A stretch of DNA of 64,000 nucleotides from Clostridium pasteurianum (GTDB lineage Bacteria; Bacillota; Clostridia; Clostridiales; Clostridiaceae). Shown piece by piece: positions 51,984-60,939 of the stretch. Made by a program: the position numbers and the translations under genes. Position 1 is the first letter of the stretch, and the number at the start of each line of letters is the position of its first letter. Location: contig NZ_MCGV01000001.1 of the NCBI RefSeq assembly GCF_001705235.1, positions 3,724,181-3,788,180 of the forward strand. The letters are read 5' to 3'. The notes under the pieces were generated by a model. The model had not been told where the DNA came from, did no database searches, and saw nothing but the letters and a program-made list of their open reading frames with translations.

Positions 51984-53199
51984 ACAAAAAAAACTTCAAG
52001 AAATAATATTCCCTATATTTGATGTTAGCTTAAATGGAGTGAATTATTTTTTTCACATATTTGTAAGCTGGTACTTGATTCCGGATGATTATGGAAAGCT
52101 TAATTCACTTCTATCACTAATTTCAATTCTTACAGTCATAGGAGTTTCTTTTCAAACATATACAGCAAAATATATATCCAGTAATAAGGATTCAAAATCT
52201 AATTTAAAAGGTATATTTAAAAGTTCAACAGTATGTTTCTTTATTTTTACGGCTTTTATACTTCTTTTTTCTCCAGTACTGATTAGAACTACAAAAAGCG
52301 ATTTTATAAGTATTGTCATTATAATTTTAATACTTGGTTCAAATATATTTTTAAGTGTTATAAGAGGAATTTTTCAGGGAACAAAAAACTTTTTTATTCT
52401 TAACATAAGTTTCTACATAGAAGTACTTTTTAAAATTTTAGCATTGTTTTTATTATTACGGAATAAGAGCAATATATATTCAGTGCTTTTGGCTATATTG
52501 TTTGGTATGATTTTTTCACTAATTCATGGTGTATATAAAGCTAGAAGGTTTTTAAATCTGAAACAAGAGGTAAGTGAGATTAAGGGAATTGCAGTACAAG
52601 TTACGAATATTTACATAGCAAATTTCTTTTTTAATTTTTTTACTTCTATTGATATGATAATGGTTAATTATTATTTACCTAGAAGTTCAGGTATATTTGC
52701 AGTTGTTTTAAAATATAATCAGCTTTTGACATTTGCATCCTCCAGTATATTTACTGTATTTATTCCTTTGCTTACTGAAAAACTTTATGATAGGAAAAAG
52801 TTCAATAAGTGTATTAAAAATTTGTTTCTCATAATGGTAGGAGTAAGCATTTTTACACTTATATTTTATAAATTTGTAATGCCGTATACGGTGACAATTT
52901 TCTTTGGAAAACAGTATGCACATGCAAAAGATTATTTCTTTATTGGAATAATTTCATATATTTTCTTGAGCTTTATTTTTATAATAATCAATATTTATAT
53001 AATAATTGAGAAGTGGATACATTTTATAGTTCTTTTCATAGCTTCTATTGCTTTTATGATTATTATAGCTTTACATCATGAAAATATAACATCCATTTTT
53101 TATATTGAAATTATTTTCTACGCAGTGCTATTTTTCATACTTTTAATGAGTGTTATACATGTCTTAAAGCCTAAAAAAGTAGAAGGAGGAAAAGAGTAG
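51949..53199 (+). CDS. Polysaccharide flippase (Wzx/MATE-like)
   Basis: A 416-residue membrane protein with about 12 segments, of the polysaccharide-biosynthesis exporter family (VNYFFHIFVSWYLIPDDYGKLNSLLSL, RGIFQGTKNF, KYNQLLTFASSSIF). It starts with TTG 51949, 5 bp after AAAGGA, within the end of the receiver gene. It would move lipid-linked glycans across the membrane. It overlaps the next gene by 1 bp. Confidence 0.85.
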   Translation: MNIQSISNQLGKQKKLQEIIFPIFDVSLNGVNYFFHIFVSWYLIPDDYGKLNSLLSLISILTVIGVSFQTYTAKYISSNKDSKSNLKGIFKSSTVCFFIFTAFILLFSPVLIRTTKSDFISIVIIILILGSNIFLSVIRGIFQGTKNFFILNISFYIEVLFKILALFLLLRNKSNIYSVLLAILFGMIFSLIHGVYKARRFLNLKQEVSEIKGIAVQVTNIYIANFFFNFFTSIDMIMVNYYLPRSSGIFAVVLKYNQLLTFASSSIFTVFIPLLTEKLYDRKKFNKCIKNLFLIMVGVSIFTLIFYKFVMPYTVTIFFGKQYAHAKDYFFIGIISYIFLSFIFIIINIYIIIEKWIHFIVLFIASIAFMIIIALHHENITSIFYIEIIFYAVLFFILLMSVIHVLKPKKVEGGKE

Positions 53200-54344
53200 T
53201 GAAAGATAATAAAATTAACATACTGTTTTTATCATGGAGGGATATAAAATGTCCGAAAAGTGGTGGAGCTGAAGTATTTACTCATGAAATGCTTAAAAGG
53301 CTTAACTTTGACAAATATAACATAACACATTTTTCTCCAATATTTGAAGGCGCAAAGAGTGAGGAAATAATAGATAATATAAGCTATATAAGGCGTGGAA
53401 ACATTTTATCTGTGATAAGAGAGGCAAAAAAGTATTATAAATTAAATGAAAAAACAATTGACTTTGTGGTGGATCAGTGTAATACTCATAAATTTTTCAC
53501 TCCACTGTGGGTTCCTAAAGAAAAAAGAATATTTTTTATACATCAATTAACAAGAGAAATATGGTATGAGAATGCTAAATTTCCTATTAGTTTTTTGGGA
53601 TATTTGTCGGAGACTCCCACACTGAAATTATATAAAAATGACTATACTATTACGGTATCGGCATCAACTAAAAATGACTTAATAGACATAGGGTTTAATA
53701 AAGATAAGGTACATATTTTTCCAGAGGGACTCAACTTTAAGCCTTGGAACAGTGAAAAATTTATTGAAAAAGATAACTCAGATATTTTTGGATATGTAGG
53801 TCGTTTTGTGAATTATAAAGGCATAGATGCGGCGGTTAAAGCTTATTCAATTATAAAAAAGAAACATACACAGAGTAAGCTTTGGATTATTGGCAAGAAA
53901 AATGATGTCTATATTGAAGAAAAGTTAGTGCCTGTATTTAAAGAAAATAATATATCTTATGGCGACAGAGATGAAAATAGAGATGTTACTTTTTTTGGTT
54001 TTGTAACTGATAAAGAAAAACTTACTTTGATGAGTAAGATGAAAGCACTTTTGTTTCCGTCATCACGTGAAGGTTTTGGATTAACAGTAATAGAAGCTGG
54101 AGCTGTAGGTACACCAACTATAGTGTACAATTCTAAAGGATTAGTTGATGCAGTAGACCAAGGAAAGGCAGGATATATTTGCAAAGAAAATACACCAAAG
54201 GATTTGTGTTCAATCATGAGCAGGGTTATAGAGGATAAAACTGAGTATAACTTAGTAAGGGAGAAAGCTTATGATTTTTCACTCAAATTTAATTGGGATA
54301 ATACATCAATATGTTTTGATAAATTCATAAACTATATAAAATAA
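53199..54344 (+). CDS. Family 4 glycosyltransferase
   Basis: A 381-residue GT-B enzyme. N-terminal SWRDIKCPKSGGAEVFTHEM is the acceptor-side motif; the donor side has FGYVGRFVNYKGID and the EX7E-type SSREGFGLTVIEAGAVGTP. It transfers a sugar from a nucleotide donor, in the cytoplasm. GTG start behind GGAGG, overlapping the flippase stop by 1 bp. Confidence 0.92.
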   Translation: MKDNKINILFLSWRDIKCPKSGGAEVFTHEMLKRLNFDKYNITHFSPIFEGAKSEEIIDNISYIRRGNILSVIREAKKYYKLNEKTIDFVVDQCNTHKFFTPLWVPKEKRIFFIHQLTREIWYENAKFPISFLGYLSETPTLKLYKNDYTITVSASTKNDLIDIGFNKDKVHIFPEGLNFKPWNSEKFIEKDNSDIFGYVGRFVNYKGIDAAVKAYSIIKKKHTQSKLWIIGKKNDVYIEEKLVPVFKENNISYGDRDENRDVTFFGFVTDKEKLTLMSKMKALLFPSSREGFGLTVIEAGAVGTPTIVYNSKGLVDAVDQGKAGYICKENTPKDLCSIMSRVIEDKTEYNLVREKAYDFSLKFNWDNTSICFDKFINYIK

Positions 54345-54360
54345 AAGGGGAGAAATAGAT

Positions 54361-55236
54361 TTGGATGAAATAGTATCAATAGTTTTCTCAACTTATAATA
54401 ATAAGGAAAGTGCATTAAAGTGCATTGAAAGTTGTTTGAAACAAAAATATGATAAGCTTTATGTAATAGCAGCAGATGATGGTTCAGAGGATGGTTCTAA
54501 GGAGGCATTTTCTAAAATTGCAAATAAGGAAGATAGATTTAAATTTATATCACTTGAACATAAAGAACGTGGTGCAGCTAGAGAAAAAGCAATAGCATTA
54601 GCAAGAAAATTAAATAGTAAATATATATACATAATAGATTCGGATATGTTTTTAGAGGACGAGCTCGTAGAAAAATGTATTGATTTTTTTCATAAAAATA
54701 AAAAGGTAGGAGCACTTATAATACCTGAAGTAGCCTTTTCAAACTATAAAAATTTTTATTCTAAGGTTAAGGTTTTCGAGAGAAATACAATAAATAATTC
54801 AGGAGGTAATATAGGTAAAAACTCTATAGAAGCAGCACGATTTTGGAGAATAGATGCTTATGATCTATCTGGGAGAATAAACCCCAATCAAATCTCTTTT
54901 GAAGAAACGCAGCCTACTATAAGATATATGGAAAAGGGCGGAATGATAAAGAGGGCTGTATTTACAAAAGTTTACCACGATGAAAAGTTTGTTACATTGG
55001 GAAATTTATTAAAAAAGAAAAAGTACTATTTTTCTGTAATGGACAAGACAATTCAGTCTGAAAAGAATGGCTTTATGAAAACTCTTAAACGATGGTATTT
55101 TTTTAGACCAGTGCTTTATAGAAAAAGTAACCTTAAAAGATATATGAAGCATCCCATTTTAACTTTAGGCATAATAAACATGTATATTATCTTAACAATT
55201 ATAGGAGTAATTCAAATTATAAAGCATAAAAAGTGA
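54361..55236 (+). CDS. Family 2 glycosyltransferase
   Basis: A 291-residue GT-A enzyme: VSIVFSTYNNKESALKCIES, AADDGSEDGSKE, and the metal-binding IIDSDMFLED. A single hydrophobic segment at the C-terminus (residues about 265-287) anchors it in the membrane. TTG start behind GGGGAG. Part of the polysaccharide cluster; substrate not known. Confidence 0.9.
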   Translation: MDEIVSIVFSTYNNKESALKCIESCLKQKYDKLYVIAADDGSEDGSKEAFSKIANKEDRFKFISLEHKERGAAREKAIALARKLNSKYIYIIDSDMFLEDELVEKCIDFFHKNKKVGALIIPEVAFSNYKNFYSKVKVFERNTINNSGGNIGKNSIEAARFWRIDAYDLSGRINPNQISFEETQPTIRYMEKGGMIKRAVFTKVYHDEKFVTLGNLLKKKKYYFSVMDKTIQSEKNGFMKTLKRWYFFRPVLYRKSNLKRYMKHPILTLGIINMYIILTIIGVIQIIKHKK

Positions 55237-55252
55237 GGAATTTTTACAATAT

Positions 55253-58200
55253 ATGAAGGATATTAAAAGTAAGCTGAAAATTTTTTTGAATAAACATAGA
55301 TATGATTTTATATGTATATTAATATTATATTTATTAATAATTCTTATATTGAATCCCATATATAGAAGCGGACATATTGTTTTTAGTGATATAGATTTTG
55401 GATTTTCTTCAAAAGGTTATATGAATGAGATATTTGGAGCATGGAATGAAAGGTGGAGTACTTCTACATTGCTAAATGTGCCGCGTTTAATGTATATACT
55501 TCCATTTTATGCATTATCAATGGTATTTAATTATAGTGGAGCAGTATTCTTAAAAAGTTTTATTACAGGTATAATATTAATTTCTGGAACATCTATGTAT
55601 ATATTTTGCAATAGGCTTTTAAATATATATTTTATTAACAATAAGCTGCTAAAAAAGATTGTTATTATACCTGGGGCTTTGTATTATGCTATAAATCCAT
55701 GGGTTATAGTTAGAATACAACATGTTTATCTATTATGTGGATATAGCCTTTTTCCATTAATTATTATGTTTTATTTAAATATTTTCTATTATAGATTTGA
55801 AGAAACCATAATAGAGGATTATGACATACAAAGTACTAGGATTTATAAGAGAAATATATTTGATATGTTTATGCTAAGTGTTGTTTTTGCATTTAGTGCT
55901 GCTGCAATACATTATTTTTTTTACGGAATTATAGTTATATTTATTATAACTATTTTTATTTTGTTAAAATTGTCTTTAGAGTGTTTAGTGAAAAAGAAAT
56001 ACAACTTTAAATGCATAATGGTAAATTTTTTTAAAAAAGTGTTTATATTTATACCAATATTCATAGTTACAAATGCTTACTGGTTGTCTATGTATGTATT
56101 TAGTATTATTTTAAAGGCAGAGGTTACGCAGCATAATGTAAATGTAATTGATACTTTATTTTTATTTGGAAAATACAGTTCTATAAAAAATATACTTTAT
56201 TTAATATCATATTGGTGGCCTATGTTTGATATTAGAAGTCTTAGCATAAGTTTTTATATTTCAGGAGGTATAATTTTATTAATAATATTATATTCGATAA
56301 TATTTGAGATAAGACGGAAATATTTAATTTTATGTTTTACTGCACTTACTGGAATTTTTTTGATATTATCTACAGGACCTAATTTTGATTGGTTTTATAG
56401 CATGTTTGTAGGAATAAATAAACTTCCTGTTATAGGCAGCATATTTAGAGACTGTAATAAAATGGTAGCGATAATGGCATGTTTTTTAAGTGTACTCCTT
56501 ATATTTGGATTGTATTCCATTACCATAAGATTTAATAGGTTTAAATATGTTATGACGTTTTGCATTTTATTTACCACATTTATAATTGTGTGCTTGTTAG
56601 TATATATACATCCGTTTTATATACATTATATAAAGGGATTTTATAATCCTGTAAAGGAACCTAAAGAGTATATAGAATTGCAAAATAAATTAAAAAATAA
56701 AGGTTCTTTTAGCAGTAAGGTTTTATATCTACCTATTGCAGATAATATGCTGCAATCTAAAACAGGAGTTTCAACACCATACTGGAATGTAAATGGTGAA
56801 AAGTATGGAATGGAGAAGGCAACAGGTGATATACAAGTATATTCGTCTTCAAAAAACACTATATTTCAACATGAAGGCAATTCCATGAATATACAATATT
56901 ATATGAATTTCCTTCAATATTTAATGGATAGGGGCATGTCTATAAATATTGGTAAATTAATAAGTGCATTTGGAGTTAATCAATTTGTATATCATAAGGA
57001 ATACAATGGTCAAACTCAAAGACAGAATTTTAATAAAAAAATAATAAGCAAGGATTCGTCTATTAAAAAAACTTATGAAAATAAAATTGCGACTTGTTAT
57101 GATATTAAGAATAGCTTGCCATATTTATACAATGTACCTAAAAAGATATATACTCCATATGGCTTTGATAAATTAGAAAGTTATAATAGTATACCTAATT
57201 TTAATTTTAAGAATTTAGGTGTTATATTTTCGGCAATAGATAAAAAATCATGTATAGACATTTTGAATAAAGGTGATTACCTTGAAGCCAATAATATAAA
57301 TGATGTTTTAATGTGTAATTTGAAGCAAGATGATTATATAGTTCCTTTTGATAGTATTAATAGCTCTGATGCATATATGAACTGGGCTAAAACTTTGTGT
57401 CAAAATTCAGATTGGCTGTGGATTTTAAATTCACAGGATATAAATAATTTCCCATTTGATTTCGATTTTAATTCAGGAATAGTGTATACTTTTTCAAATA
57501 TGAAATTAAATGCGGCTCCTAATAAAGTAAATAAAATCAAGGGGAAAAATATAGTGAATTTTAAAGATATTTTAAAGAAAAATGATTTTTTTGTATCAGA
57601 GAATCCTTCTGAATATAAAATTGAGGCTGATGTAAAGGAAAAGAATAGTAGCGCACCATATGTAAAGGGTGAAATAGAAAAAGGTCAGTCAAATAATATC
57701 TGGGAAGTAGCTAAATCTGGTGTTTTAAGAGCTAAGGAAAATAATCCATATAAATTTAGGATAAATATTTCAGGCAAGAATACTAGTAAACTTCACTTTA
57801 AAGTTAAATATTTTGATACTAATATGCACGAAATATACAGCAGCTATGTTGTAAAACCATCAGATGATTGTGATTTTGATTCTATGGATTTTAATGGAGA
57901 GTGTGTATCTCCACCAGGAGCAAAGTACATGAGAATGGAACTCCTATGCTATAAAAATCCAAAGGAAAAAACTTATTGGAAGATTCATGACATCAATATA
58001 TACGATTTAAGTAAATATAAAATTTCTAATTCCTTTGATATGAACAAAAAACTCAAAAAACCTGAAAATGCAAAAGTCTATATAAGAGCCTTCGTTTCTA
58101 AAAAGGGTGGAAAACTTAAAATTACTATTGGAAACAAATCTGCCTATGTAGATACATTTAATTCTTATGAGAATCAGTTTAAATGGATTGAAGTTGGAAA

Positions 58201-59665
58201 GTTTCACTTTAATGCTGGAGATAATTCTATTAAGGTTGAAAACAAATCAGGTTTTAATGCGGTAAATTTGTTCACAGTGGTTTCTGATGATGAGTATAAT
58301 AATTTGAAAAAAAAGCTTTATAAAAAGGCTGATGAATGTAAGGTATTTTATGAACTTGAGGCAGAGAATAACTTTGAATATTCTGGAAATATTCAAAGCA
58401 GCAGGATATATCCTAAGTTAAGTATGGGGAGAAGCATAAGTTCTCAAAATGGTACTTTAAAAAGAAACGTAGACATAATAAAAGATGCAAATTATTCTTT
58501 TGTAATGAATATGAATGCTTTTAATGGAAATAACGGATATGTTACTTTTGAAATTAAAAATTTAAAGGATAATAGTACAACAACAAGGCAGATATCTAGC
58601 AGTGAATTTACTAAGATAAATAATGATAATGAAGTCGTAAATTTGAATAGTTTAAGTAATAATTTTCAGTATACATTAAAAAACATACCAGATCAAATGA
58701 GTTATTATAAGAGAATTGAATTAAAAGATATATATCTTAAAAAAGGAAAATATACAATTACAATAACATTTAATAGCTGTGCACCAACGTTAAGTGATTT
58801 TACTGATTTACATAAATTTAAATATAATGAGCAGGTAGATAAAAAGAGCAGTAACAAAAAAAACAATGCTAGAGTTTCAAAAGAAAAAATAAATGATTCA
58901 ATGATGGATAGTCACATTGATAAAGATGTTTTTGAAATAAATTTACAGAAAACAAAATCAGATGATTGGTATGATTATGCTTCTAAAAAAATGAATGTTA
59001 TAGAGCAAAATGAATATTTATTTGAGGTTTCAGTTATTTCAAAATATGTACATGATAGACATATGAAAATAGTATTTATGGACAAGGATTCTAGAGTTAT
59101 TTCAGATGTATATATTAATGATATAAATGAGAGGTTTAAAAACGATTGGAACTCATATGAGCAGGTGATAGAAGCTCCTAAAAAAGCATCATATATGCAA
59201 TTTCACATATTATGTAGAGGAAATAGTAGTAAAGATGGTTACATAGAGATGAAAAAGTATAATATTTATCATTATTCAGAATTAATATCTGTCGACAATT
59301 TAATAATGTTTGAGGGAAATAATTTTGATGAATTCTTTCCGTCTAAAGTAAAGGGGAAGAAAGTAAAATATTCAAGGGTAGATTCTATGAAGAGACTTTT
59401 GTCTATTTCTAATCCTAATAATGAAAAATTACTTATAAATTATTCAGAATCACCAACTCCTCTTTGGAATTTGAATTTAGATGGTGACAATGAGCGAGGG
59501 GACTTAGCCGTAAATGGAGTTACTTCAGGATTTATTACGAATAAAAATGGAAATGGAAGTATAAGTGTAATTCTTAGGAATATATATTATGGAAGTTTTA
59601 TATTTGAACTGATATTGACTTCTATAGGTATATTTATTTATAAAAAAATCTATAAAAATAAGTGA
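55253..59665 (+). CDS. Giant GT-C-like polytopic membrane protein with long extracellular region
   Basis: A 1470-residue protein. Residues 15-465 hold about 11-12 membrane segments; the first outer loop carries an acidic SDIDFGFS motif, as GT-C transferases do. Residues about 470-1435 are extracellular and include at least two beta-rich, carbohydrate-binding-like modules (near 820-920, SDDCDFDSMDFNGECV, and 1235-1345). A final membrane segment lies at 1445-1463. It resembles in layout the AftD/YfhO-like arabinosyl- or glycosyltransferases. It could modify or assemble the exported polysaccharide. Family assignment is inference. Confidence 0.65.
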   Translation: MKDIKSKLKIFLNKHRYDFICILILYLLIILILNPIYRSGHIVFSDIDFGFSSKGYMNEIFGAWNERWSTSTLLNVPRLMYILPFYALSMVFNYSGAVFLKSFITGIILISGTSMYIFCNRLLNIYFINNKLLKKIVIIPGALYYAINPWVIVRIQHVYLLCGYSLFPLIIMFYLNIFYYRFEETIIEDYDIQSTRIYKRNIFDMFMLSVVFAFSAAAIHYFFYGIIVIFIITIFILLKLSLECLVKKKYNFKCIMVNFFKKVFIFIPIFIVTNAYWLSMYVFSIILKAEVTQHNVNVIDTLFLFGKYSSIKNILYLISYWWPMFDIRSLSISFYISGGIILLIILYSIIFEIRRKYLILCFTALTGIFLILSTGPNFDWFYSMFVGINKLPVIGSIFRDCNKMVAIMACFLSVLLIFGLYSITIRFNRFKYVMTFCILFTTFIIVCLLVYIHPFYIHYIKGFYNPVKEPKEYIELQNKLKNKGSFSSKVLYLPIADNMLQSKTGVSTPYWNVNGEKYGMEKATGDIQVYSSSKNTIFQHEGNSMNIQYYMNFLQYLMDRGMSINIGKLISAFGVNQFVYHKEYNGQTQRQNFNKKIISKDSSIKKTYENKIATCYDIKNSLPYLYNVPKKIYTPYGFDKLESYNSIPNFNFKNLGVIFSAIDKKSCIDILNKGDYLEANNINDVLMCNLKQDDYIVPFDSINSSDAYMNWAKTLCQNSDWLWILNSQDINNFPFDFDFNSGIVYTFSNMKLNAAPNKVNKIKGKNIVNFKDILKKNDFFVSENPSEYKIEADVKEKNSSAPYVKGEIEKGQSNNIWEVAKSGVLRAKENNPYKFRINISGKNTSKLHFKVKYFDTNMHEIYSSYVVKPSDDCDFDSMDFNGECVSPPGAKYMRMELLCYKNPKEKTYWKIHDINIYDLSKYKISNSFDMNKKLKKPENAKVYIRAFVSKKGGKLKITIGNKSAYVDTFNSYENQFKWIEVGKFHFNAGDNSIKVENKSGFNAVNLFTVVSDDEYNNLKKKLYKKADECKVFYELEAENNFEYSGNIQSSRIYPKLSMGRSISSQNGTLKRNVDIIKDANYSFVMNMNAFNGNNGYVTFEIKNLKDNSTTTRQISSSEFTKINNDNEVVNLNSLSNNFQYTLKNIPDQMSYYKRIELKDIYLKKGKYTITITFNSCAPTLSDFTDLHKFKYNEQVDKKSSNKKNNARVSKEKINDSMMDSHIDKDVFEINLQKTKSDDWYDYASKKMNVIEQNEYLFEVSVISKYVHDRHMKIVFMDKDSRVISDVYINDINERFKNDWNSYEQVIEAPKKASYMQFHILCRGNSSKDGYIEMKKYNIYHYSELISVDNLIMFEGNNFDEFFPSKVKGKKVKYSRVDSMKRLLSISNPNNEKLLINYSESPTPLWNLNLDGDNERGDLAVNGVTSGFITNKNGNGSISVILRNIYYGSFIFELILTSIGIFIYKKIYKNK

Positions 59666-59925
59666 AACTTTATAAAACCACAAAAGAAGATTGTTACTCA
59701 TAAATGAGGTTTGGTTTCTGCGCATTATCTTTCTTAATCCAGTATAAGTATTTTCTAACTTACATGGACTTTGTCTGTACTGCTCATGCAAGTTAAAGAT
59801 TGCCTGCTTGAAGTTAAGAATAATAGGTTGAAATCCAAACTACGTGTATGATAATTTTATGACTTTTTCACCAATAGTTATTAGATTTTTTTTAAATTTC
59901 CATGCTTTTATTTTAAGCGAAGTAA
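59666..59925. other. Intergenic stretch with a solitary B-arm remnant
   Basis: No gene is evident. A piece at about 59862-59898 (TTATGACTTTTTCACCAATA, then TTATTAGATTTTTTTTAAAT) matches the B-arm half of R1 and R7. It is read on the + strand after the giant gene, without an A arm. Confidence 0.5.
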
Positions 59926-59926
59926 T

Positions 59927-60106
59927 AGTATTTTGGAAACGATTTAAATAAAGGTCAATAAGAATTGCTTCAAATTATAAAAAGACTTAGAAATTTTAAT
60001 TTGTTTGAGCTTTTTTCAGCGAGTTATTAAAATTTCTTAGCATTTTTATAATTCGAAGCTTAGACTTATGATTTTTATTTAATGTTTCAAAATACTATTA
60101 TTTTGC
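59927..60106 (-). repeat. R8: oriented 3'-UTR palindrome (A to B on - strand)
   Basis: An imperfect palindrome of about 180 bp. On the minus strand it starts at the stop codon of the TPR gene (TAGCAAAATAATAGTATTTTG), arm A GAAACATTAAATAAAA, centre AACTCGCTGAAAAAAGCTC, arm B GGAAACGATTTAAATAAAGG (read inward). Confidence 0.85.
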
Positions 60107-60510
60107 TAAAGAGAAAATTTTTTATAAGAATTTAGAATAAGTGTAATAGCTTTTTTACAATCCTCATCATTATTGTCAATAGACCAGGCTTTATTAAAGC
60201 ATATTAAAGCTTTTTTCTTATTTTTTGTCATAGCATAACAGTAACCAAGATTAAAATAGTATCTGCTGTCTTCTCTTTTAGTAAGAGCCAATTTTATAAA
60301 TGGTATAGCCTTTTCATAGTTTTTTAATTTTATGAGACACACAGCGGAGTTATATAATGATGCAGATTCATTTTCTTTTAATTCAAGAGCTTTTTTATAC
60401 ATTGAAAGAGCTTTTTTGTAGTCTTTTTTATTATAATAATCTGTAGCTTTATTAAAATATAATATATTAAAGACCTCCTTACATGAGTTTGTATTTAAAT
60501 TTATATCCAA
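60106..60510 (-). CDS. Small TPR-repeat protein
   Basis: Up to 134 residues with three TPR units: YFNKATDYYNKKDYKKALSM, SASLYNSAVCLIKLKNYEKA, and YFNLGYCYAMTKNKKKALIC. A protein-protein interaction module; partner unknown. The frame can begin at TTG 60510, which has no ribosome site. A strong AAGGAGG (60480-60474) lies inside the frame, and no ATG, GTG or TTG follows at the right distance; an ATA at 60465 is 8 bp away. Either the long form or an unusual AUA start is used. The stop abuts R8. Confidence 0.75.
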   Translation of the reverse strand: MDINLNTNSCKEVFNILYFNKATDYYNKKDYKKALSMYKKALELKENESASLYNSAVCLIKLKNYEKAIPFIKLALTKREDSRYYFNLGYCYAMTKNKKKALICFNKAWSIDNNDEDCKKAITLILNSYKKFSL

Positions 60511-60547
60511 TATATGTAATAATATTCAATTTTCATAAAGATTTAAA

Positions 60548-60576
60548 TTGAGGAATTTATTTTTATATGATAGAAT
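60548..60576 (+). promoter_or_regulatory. Candidate sigma-A promoter
   Basis: TTGAGG (60548-60553) and TAGAAT (60571-60576) are 17 bp apart. A transcript from here would run through three hairpins and, 360 bp further, into the fused activase gene. Confidence 0.5.
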
Positions 60577-60582
60577 AATAAT

Positions 60583-60745
60583 TAGTAAAAGATAATATGT
60601 ATTAATAAGAACAAAATAAATATATAGTGAGGTTAATTTAACTAGCTACATAATGTAGCACTAACAAACCTTGTGTTAGCATATATGAGAGTAAGAAGGA
60701 TAACTATCATATAAGGAGTTTTAGTCAGATTCAGTATCCTTCTAA
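60583..60745 (+). ncRNA. Candidate structured RNA or leader with three hairpins
   Basis: Three consecutive hairpins are visible: GCTACATAATGTAGC (60646-60660), CTAACA/TGTTAG (about 60662-60680), and AGAAGGATA (60695) paired with TATCCTTCT (60744) around a 32-base loop. A likely promoter lies just upstream. I do not recognise the motif as a known riboswitch. It could be an independent small RNA or the leader of the activase gene. Confidence 0.4.
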
Positions 60746-60844
60746 ATTATAAAAAAGCATTTTCTAAAAATAAAAGTTGATTTGTGTAATACGCTTTTAA
60801 ACTGTAAAACCTCGTGATAAAAAGAGTGCTTTTATGAGATTAAG

Positions 60845-60878
60845 AAGGATAATGGGCTTTGCCCAAACCTCGTATATG
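60845..60878 (+). repeat. 34-bp dispersed repeat, second copy
   Basis: AAGGATAATGGGCTTTGCCC followed by AAACCTCGTATATG is nearly identical to 13101-13134. GGGCTTTGCCC can form a small hairpin. This copy lies 62 bp before the start of the fused activase gene. Confidence 0.6.
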
Positions 60879-60939
60879 TTAACATTTATTTAACTATATG
60901 TTATACTAAATTGAATTCAAAATAGATAGGAAGGTAACT

